Source: Pseudonocardiales bacterium
Lineage (GTDB): Bacteria; Actinomycetota; Actinomycetes; Mycobacteriales; Pseudonocardiaceae
Assembly: GCA_013695005.1 (NCBI GenBank)
Contig: JACDBJ010000385.1
Coordinates: forward strand, 1-9,863
Reading direction: 5' to 3'
Length of the DNA stretch: 9,863 nt
The first letter of the stretch is position 1. Each line of letters opens with the position of its first letter. Made by a program: the position numbers and the translations under genes. The notes under the pieces were generated by a model, which worked only from the letters and a program-made list of their open reading frames with translations, did no database searches and had not been told where the DNA came from. Positions 7,550 to 9,863 of this stretch are shown here, one piece after another.

Positions 7550-7555
7550 TAGACT
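7550..7555 (+). promoter_or_regulatory. -10 box (TAGACT) for the DUF3105-DUF305 unit
   Basis: TAGACT at 7550-7555 would start transcription near 7562, about 44 nt before the ATG at 7606. With the preceding C it forms a perfect 7-bp mirror of the argS -10 (AGTCTAG at 7504-7510, CTAGACT at 7549-7555). With 17-bp spacers, both -35 positions fall on the same six bases (7527-7532), so the two promoters would compete for polymerase. No -35 consensus is visible. Confidence 0.42.
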
Positions 7556-7605
7556 GGTCGGCAGACGGCGCATTGACGGGCACTCGAACGCACCGGGGAA
7601 GGTTC

Positions 7606-8409
7606 ATGGCCAGCGGCAAGACCAGCAAGGCGGTTCGCAACGCGCGATCGGCGGTGGTTACGCAGCGGACGGTTCCGTGGGGCGGGATCATCGCCGGCGC
7701 TGTGATCGTGCTGTTCGCCGCGGCGGTGTTCGGCTACGTGCTCCTGCAGAGCCAGAGCAAGAACGCCCGCGAGGAGGCTTTGGCTCCGTTCACGCCGACG
7801 CAGGAGAACCCCGACCCGTCGACGAAGATCGCGGGCATCGTCGTCAAGCAGTACCAAGGCGGGCTGCACGTGCTGCCTAGCGACCAGGTCGCGTACACCA
7901 CCAGCCCGCCCTACGGCGGCAGCCACGACGAGAACTGGGCAGCGTGCAACGGCGTGGTGTACCCGGAGGCGGTGCGGACCGAGACGCTGGTGCACTCGTT
8001 GGAACACGGGGCGGTGTGGATCGCCTACAACCCGGACCAGATCAGCGGTGACGCGCTGAGCACGCTATCGGCGAAGGTGGCCAGCCAGCCGTACACGGTG
8101 ATGTCGCCCTACCCCGGCTTGGACCAGCCGATCTCGCTGCAGTCGTGGGGGCATCAGCTCAAGCTCAGCGACGCGGGTGACATCAGAATCGACCAGTTCA
8201 TCCAGTCGCTGCGGCGCAACCCTTATGGCTCGCACCCGGAGGTCGGCGCGAGCTGCCTCGCTCGTGGGCCGGGCCTGTTCGACCAGGACAACCCGCCGGC
8301 GTTTGTTCCTGCGCCGCCGTCGGACCAGGTCGGCCGGCCAGGGATCAAGTCTGAGAACGCCGTGCGGGCTGGTACGGCGGGCGCGCCGTCGTTAGCACCC
8401 GGTCAGTGA
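7606..8409 (+). CDS. Membrane-anchored DUF3105 protein
   Basis: This 267-residue protein looks like a DUF3105 member, a family without an established function. The ATG at 7606 has a strong ribosome site, GGGGAAGG (7595-7602), three bases upstream. A short basic cytoplasmic tail (MASGKTSKAVRNAR) precedes one transmembrane helix (about 25-48, GGIIAGAVIVLFAAAVFGYV), so the C-terminal domain should face outside. That domain (about 76-223) has residues suited to metal binding: H88 in GGLHVL, H107 in YGGSHDENW, C114 in ACNGVVYPE, the paired H130/H134 in LVHSLEHGAVW, H183 and C217. The tail after about 230 is Pro/Ala-rich. It is divergent from argS and overlaps the next gene, a DUF305 protein, implying a joint role outside the membrane. 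Metal binding is inference. Confidence 0.85.
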   Translation: MASGKTSKAVRNARSAVVTQRTVPWGGIIAGAVIVLFAAAVFGYVLLQSQSKNAREEALAPFTPTQENPDPSTKIAGIVVKQYQGGLHVLPSDQVAYTTSPPYGGSHDENWAACNGVVYPEAVRTETLVHSLEHGAVWIAYNPDQISGDALSTLSAKVASQPYTVMSPYPGLDQPISLQSWGHQLKLSDAGDIRIDQFIQSLRRNPYGSHPEVGASCLARGPGLFDQDNPPAFVPAPPSDQVGRPGIKSENAVRAGTAGAPSLAPGQ

Positions 8410-9167
8410 TGGACGGCCGGACTGCGCCGATGGACGCACCGGCCTCGCCGGCCGCGGAACCGCCCGTGATCGGCTCGCCCGGCGGTGCTGTTGTGCGCCC
8501 TTCTCGGCCGCGCCGGCAGTGGTGGCCGGTACTCATTGGCGCGGGGCTGGCGTTGCTGCTCGTGGGTGCCGCAATCGGGCTGGTGCTCGGACGTTCCGCT
8601 GCGGGCGGTGTCGCGGTGCCCGCCGCCGACTCGGTGGACGTCGGGTTCGCGCAGGACATGAGCGTGCACCACGAGCAGGCGGTGGAGATGGCAGCGTGGG
8701 AGCGCGACCACACCACGGACCCGCGGCTCGAGCAGCTGGCGTTCGACATCGAGTCGACGCAGACGGCGCAGATCGGGCGGATGCAGGGCTGGTTGGAGTC
8801 GTGGGACGCGGCGGCGCTGCCGTCAGGTGGGTACATGGGCTGGATGGCGGGCGAGGCTGGCCACTCGCACGGGAGCGGGGTCGCGGGCGCACCGGCGGGC
8901 AAAGTGGCGGTCATGCCCGGCATGGCGTCGGAGGACGAGCTGAAGCGGCTGCGGGCGTCGACCGGGCCAGCGCTCGACGTTCTGTTCCTGCAGCTGATGC
9001 TGCGCCACCACGAGGGCGGCGCGGGCATGATGCGGTACGCCGCGGAGCACGCCGAGCAGGACGAGGTGCGCAACCTCGCGAGCCGGATGCTGGCCTCGCA
9101 GACCAGCGAGTCGGCGTACCTGCGCCAGCTACTCGCCGAGCGCGGCGCCCAGCCGTTGGCGAGCTAG
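8409..9167 (+). CDS. Membrane-anchored DUF305 protein (CopM-like, putative copper binding)
   Basis: The 252-residue protein has a Pro/Ala-rich basic cytoplasmic tail (1-39), one transmembrane helix (about 40-61) and an extracytoplasmic DUF305 domain. The DUF305 signature occurs twice: VDVGFAQDMSVHHEQAVEM (76-94, His pair 87-88) and LDVLFLQLMLRHHEGGAGMM (189-208, His pair 200-201). This is the usual helical duplication of the family, each half with an M..HH pattern. A linker with GHSHG (151-155) and several Met (M143, M146, M169, M172) lies between them. Some DUF305 proteins, such as cyanobacterial CopM, bind copper; this assignment is family-level. The start is ATG at 8409, sharing its A with the upstream TGA (TGATG); GTG at 8406 (GTGA overlap) is an equal alternative adding one residue. 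It is probably co-translated with DUF3105. Confidence 0.88.
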   Translation: MDGRTAPMDAPASPAAEPPVIGSPGGAVVRPSRPRRQWWPVLIGAGLALLLVGAAIGLVLGRSAAGGVAVPAADSVDVGFAQDMSVHHEQAVEMAAWERDHTTDPRLEQLAFDIESTQTAQIGRMQGWLESWDAAALPSGGYMGWMAGEAGHSHGSGVAGAPAGKVAVMPGMASEDELKRLRASTGPALDVLFLQLMLRHHEGGAGMMRYAAEHAEQDEVRNLASRMLASQTSESAYLRQLLAERGAQPLAS

Positions 9168-9175
9168 CCCTACGC

Positions 9176-9181
9176 TAGGCT
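9176..9181 (+). promoter_or_regulatory. Possible tRNA-Arg promoter -10 (TAGGCT)
   Basis: TAGGCT at 9176-9181 would start a transcript about 17 bases before the tRNA. A TACGCT overlaps it at 9171-9176. The -35 is weak: the nearest TTGG-type sequence, at 9156, is too close. The tRNA could also be read from the DUF305 transcript, whose stop is 9 bases upstream of this box. Confidence 0.35.
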
Positions 9182-9188
9182 TGGCGAG

Positions 9189-9200
9189 CCGCGATCGCGG
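9189..9200. repeat. 12-bp perfect palindrome before the tRNA
   Basis: CCGCGATCGCGG is a perfect palindrome ending four bases before the mature tRNA 5' end. It could fold in the tRNA leader or be a protein site, or be chance in GC-rich DNA. A 9-bp direct repeat, TTGGCGAGC, sits just to its left at 9156-9164 and 9181-9189. Confidence 0.5.
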
Positions 9201-9204
9201 CGCC

Positions 9205-9279
9205 GCCCCCGTAGCTCAGGGGATAGAGCACCGCCCTCCGGAGGCGGGAGCGCAGGTTCGAATCCTGCCGGGGGCACCA
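9205..9279 (+). tRNA. tRNA-Arg, anticodon CCG
   Basis: A complete cloverleaf can be drawn. The acceptor stem is GCCCCCG (9205-9211) paired with CGGGGGC (9269-9275). The D arm is GCTC/GAGC (9214-9217, 9226-9229). The anticodon stem is CCGCC/GGCGG (9231-9235, 9243-9247) around CTCCGGA, with anticodon CCG at 9238-9240, which reads CGG. The variable loop is 4 nt. The T arm is GCAGG-TTCGAAT-CCTGC (9252-9268). Discriminator A is at 9276 and an encoded CCA at 9277-9279. All stems pair perfectly, so the gene should be functional. The 3' half of tRNA genes is the usual target of integrases like the one that follows. Confidence 0.97.
9252..9279 (+). other. Probable attachment site in the tRNA-Arg 3' end
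   Basis: The T arm through CCA of the tRNA is the typical identity block (att core) used by tyrosine recombinases that integrate into tRNA genes. A tyrosine recombinase gene starts 88 bases downstream in the same orientation, the usual layout at an element end. The matching direct repeat that would mark the other end is not in this window, so this is inference. Confidence 0.4.
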
Positions 9280-9327
9280 CATCTGACCTGCAGCTTAGCT
9301 GTGGAGCAGGCTGCGTGTATCAGATTC

Positions 9328-9374
9328 GTGGCACGAGTTGTGGCATGAAGCCGCCTAGTCTCGTGCCATGCCAC
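9328..9374. repeat. Four copies of a GTGGCA(C/T)GA-type motif, possible integrase arm sites
   Basis: Two direct copies, GTGGCACGA (9328-9336) and GTGGCATGA (9340-9348), start 12 bases apart. Two inverted copies overlap each other at 9361-9369 (reads ATGGCACGA on the minus strand) and 9366-9374 (GTGGCATGG). The perfect pairs are TGGCACGAG (9329-9337) with CTCGTGCCA (9360-9368), and GTGGCATG (9340-9347) with CATGCCAC (9367-9374). The inverted copies cover the integrase start codon at 9368. Paired short direct repeats between att core and int are typical arm-type sites. They could equally be an operator for int. Confidence 0.55.
9356..9361 (+). promoter_or_regulatory. Possible -10 box (TAGTCT) for the integrase gene
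   Basis: TAGTCT ends six bases before the ATG at 9368, the spacing of a leaderless actinobacterial transcript, and there is no Shine-Dalgarno. The box is flanked by the repeats at 9328-9374, so binding of an integrase or repressor there would block transcription. The -35 is not recognisable. Confidence 0.35.
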
Positions 9375-9820
9375 TTCGGAAGCACCGCCCACGGGGTCAC
9401 ATTGCGCCACTGCCCAGCGGTTCGTGGAGGGCAGTCGTCTACGCCGGCACGGACCCGCTCACCGGCAAGCCTCGCCAGCTTCGCGAGACTGCTGCGACGT
9501 ACGAGGCCGCCGAGATCGCGCTGACGAAGCTCCAGCGCCAGGTCGACGAAGACCAGCACCCGAAGACGGCCATCACCGTCCGGCAGGCAATCGAGCAGTG
9601 GCTGGAGGTCGCCGAGCTCGAGGACACCACCCGCGAGCGGTACGACGACCTGATTCGGCTCCACATCCTGCCCAGCCTCGGCGACGTCCAGGCCGCCAAG
9701 CTCGACGCGGAGCTCCTTGAGCGCTTCTACGCTCGCCTGCACCGCTGCCGGTCGATGTGCAGCGGCCGAGCGCGCGGCGACCACACCTGCAGGCCGCTGA
9801 GCGGGCCTGCGGCGCCGTGA
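9368..9820 (+). pseudogene. Truncated tyrosine recombinase/phage integrase, N-terminal part only
   Basis: The ORF from ATG 9368 gives 150 residues, against roughly 350-450 for complete relatives. Residues about 7-58 resemble the AP2-like arm-binding domain (GSWRAVVYAGTDPLTGKPRQLRET). Residues about 69-130 resemble the SAM-like core-binding domain (TVRQAIEQWLEV, RYDDLIRLHILPSLGDV, LLERFYARLHRCR). The Cys-rich insert CRSMCSGRARGDHTCRPLS (127-145) is common in actinobacterial integrases and normally leads into a helix and then the catalytic domain. Instead the frame reads GPAAP and stops at TGA 9818-9820, and no other frame restores the usual continuation before the window ends. The catalytic R...HxxR...Y residues are absent, so it should be inactive alone. 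A frameshift or deletion around 9790-9820 is likely. The element type is unknown. Confidence 0.6.
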
Positions 9821-9863
9821 CCCGGGTTTCTACGGCGCAGCATCGCCGGAGCCGATAGCGTCG
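9821..9863. other. Sequence after the integrase stop, no gene recognised
   Basis: I see no start codon with a ribosome site and no RNA gene in these 43 bases. One frame reads FYGAASPEPIAS to the edge. This is faintly like the Ala/Ser/Pro linker before an integrase catalytic domain and would fit an internal deletion, but it is too short to judge. Confidence 0.25.

Noticed and set aside
7381..7605. Longer DUF3105 frame starting at 7381
   Set aside because: It would overlap the argS coding start; the ATG at 7606 has a strong GGGGAAGG site and gives the expected tail-plus-membrane-helix N terminus.
7497..7691. Longer argS frame starting at 7691
   Set aside because: The extension crosses the divergent DUF3105 start and both promoters; ArgS homology and family length fit the GTG at 7496.
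5469..7880. An 803-codon open frame on the plus strand across lysA and argS
   Set aside because: It is the antisense shadow of two clearly identified genes; its Arg/Pro/Val-rich composition reflects high third-position GC, with no domain recognisable.
8345..9073. A 242-codon minus-strand open frame opposite DUF305
   Set aside because: It is the shadow of the DUF305 gene, Ser/Pro/Cys-rich, with no homology-like pattern.
9287..9310. Terminator after the tRNA (CCTGC/GCAGG with an inner AGC/GCT)
   Set aside because: The stem is interrupted by a 5-nt bulge and has no T-run; it is too weak to annotate.
1..9863. CRISPR array, toxin-antitoxin pair or defence genes
   Set aside because: There are no regularly spaced repeats, and all substantial coding space is accounted for by housekeeping genes, the DUF pair and the integrase fragment.

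Overview
This is a high-GC chromosomal segment from an actinomycete, probably a filamentous or soil-type actinobacterium; I cannot place the genus. The evidence is very strong G/C bias at third codon positions, several GTG starts, TAGNCT-type -10 boxes including one placed for leaderless translation, and the gene order argS-lysA-hom-thrC-thrB-rho. That order is the same as in Mycobacterium tuberculosis (argS, lysA, thrA, thrC, thrB, rho).

The minus strand carries the core block. From right to left it reads argS (arginyl-tRNA synthetase, 7496-5847), lysA (diaminopimelate decarboxylase, 5850-4408), hom (homoserine dehydrogenase, 4271-2931), thrC (threonine synthase, 2934-1843), thrB (homoserine kinase, 1812-901) and the first 208 codons of rho (626 to the left edge). 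LysA makes lysine, and Hom, ThrB and ThrC take aspartate semialdehyde to threonine, so both arms of the aspartate family are transcribed together. argS/lysA (GTGA) and hom/thrC (ATGA) overlap start to stop. thrC and thrB are joined by a chain of two six-codon mini-ORFs with three start/stop overlaps. An 18-bp imperfect inverted repeat fills the lysA-hom gap. rho has its own promoter-like sequence and a leader of roughly 230 nt that contains three adjacent hairpins.

The plus strand on the right carries a two-gene unit divergent from argS: a membrane-anchored DUF3105 protein (7606-8409) overlapping a membrane-anchored DUF305 protein (8409-9167). Both have conserved-looking His/Cys/Met residues that suggest an extracytoplasmic metal (possibly copper) role. 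The argS and DUF3105 promoters appear as a mirror-image pair of TAGACT boxes. A tRNA-Arg(CCG) gene (9205-9279) follows.

Immediately after the tRNA comes mobile-element material: a cluster of four short GTGGCA-type repeats and a tyrosine recombinase gene that stops after 150 codons, before the catalytic domain. The tRNA 3' end is therefore a probable integration site, and the right edge of the window probably enters a decayed or rearranged element.
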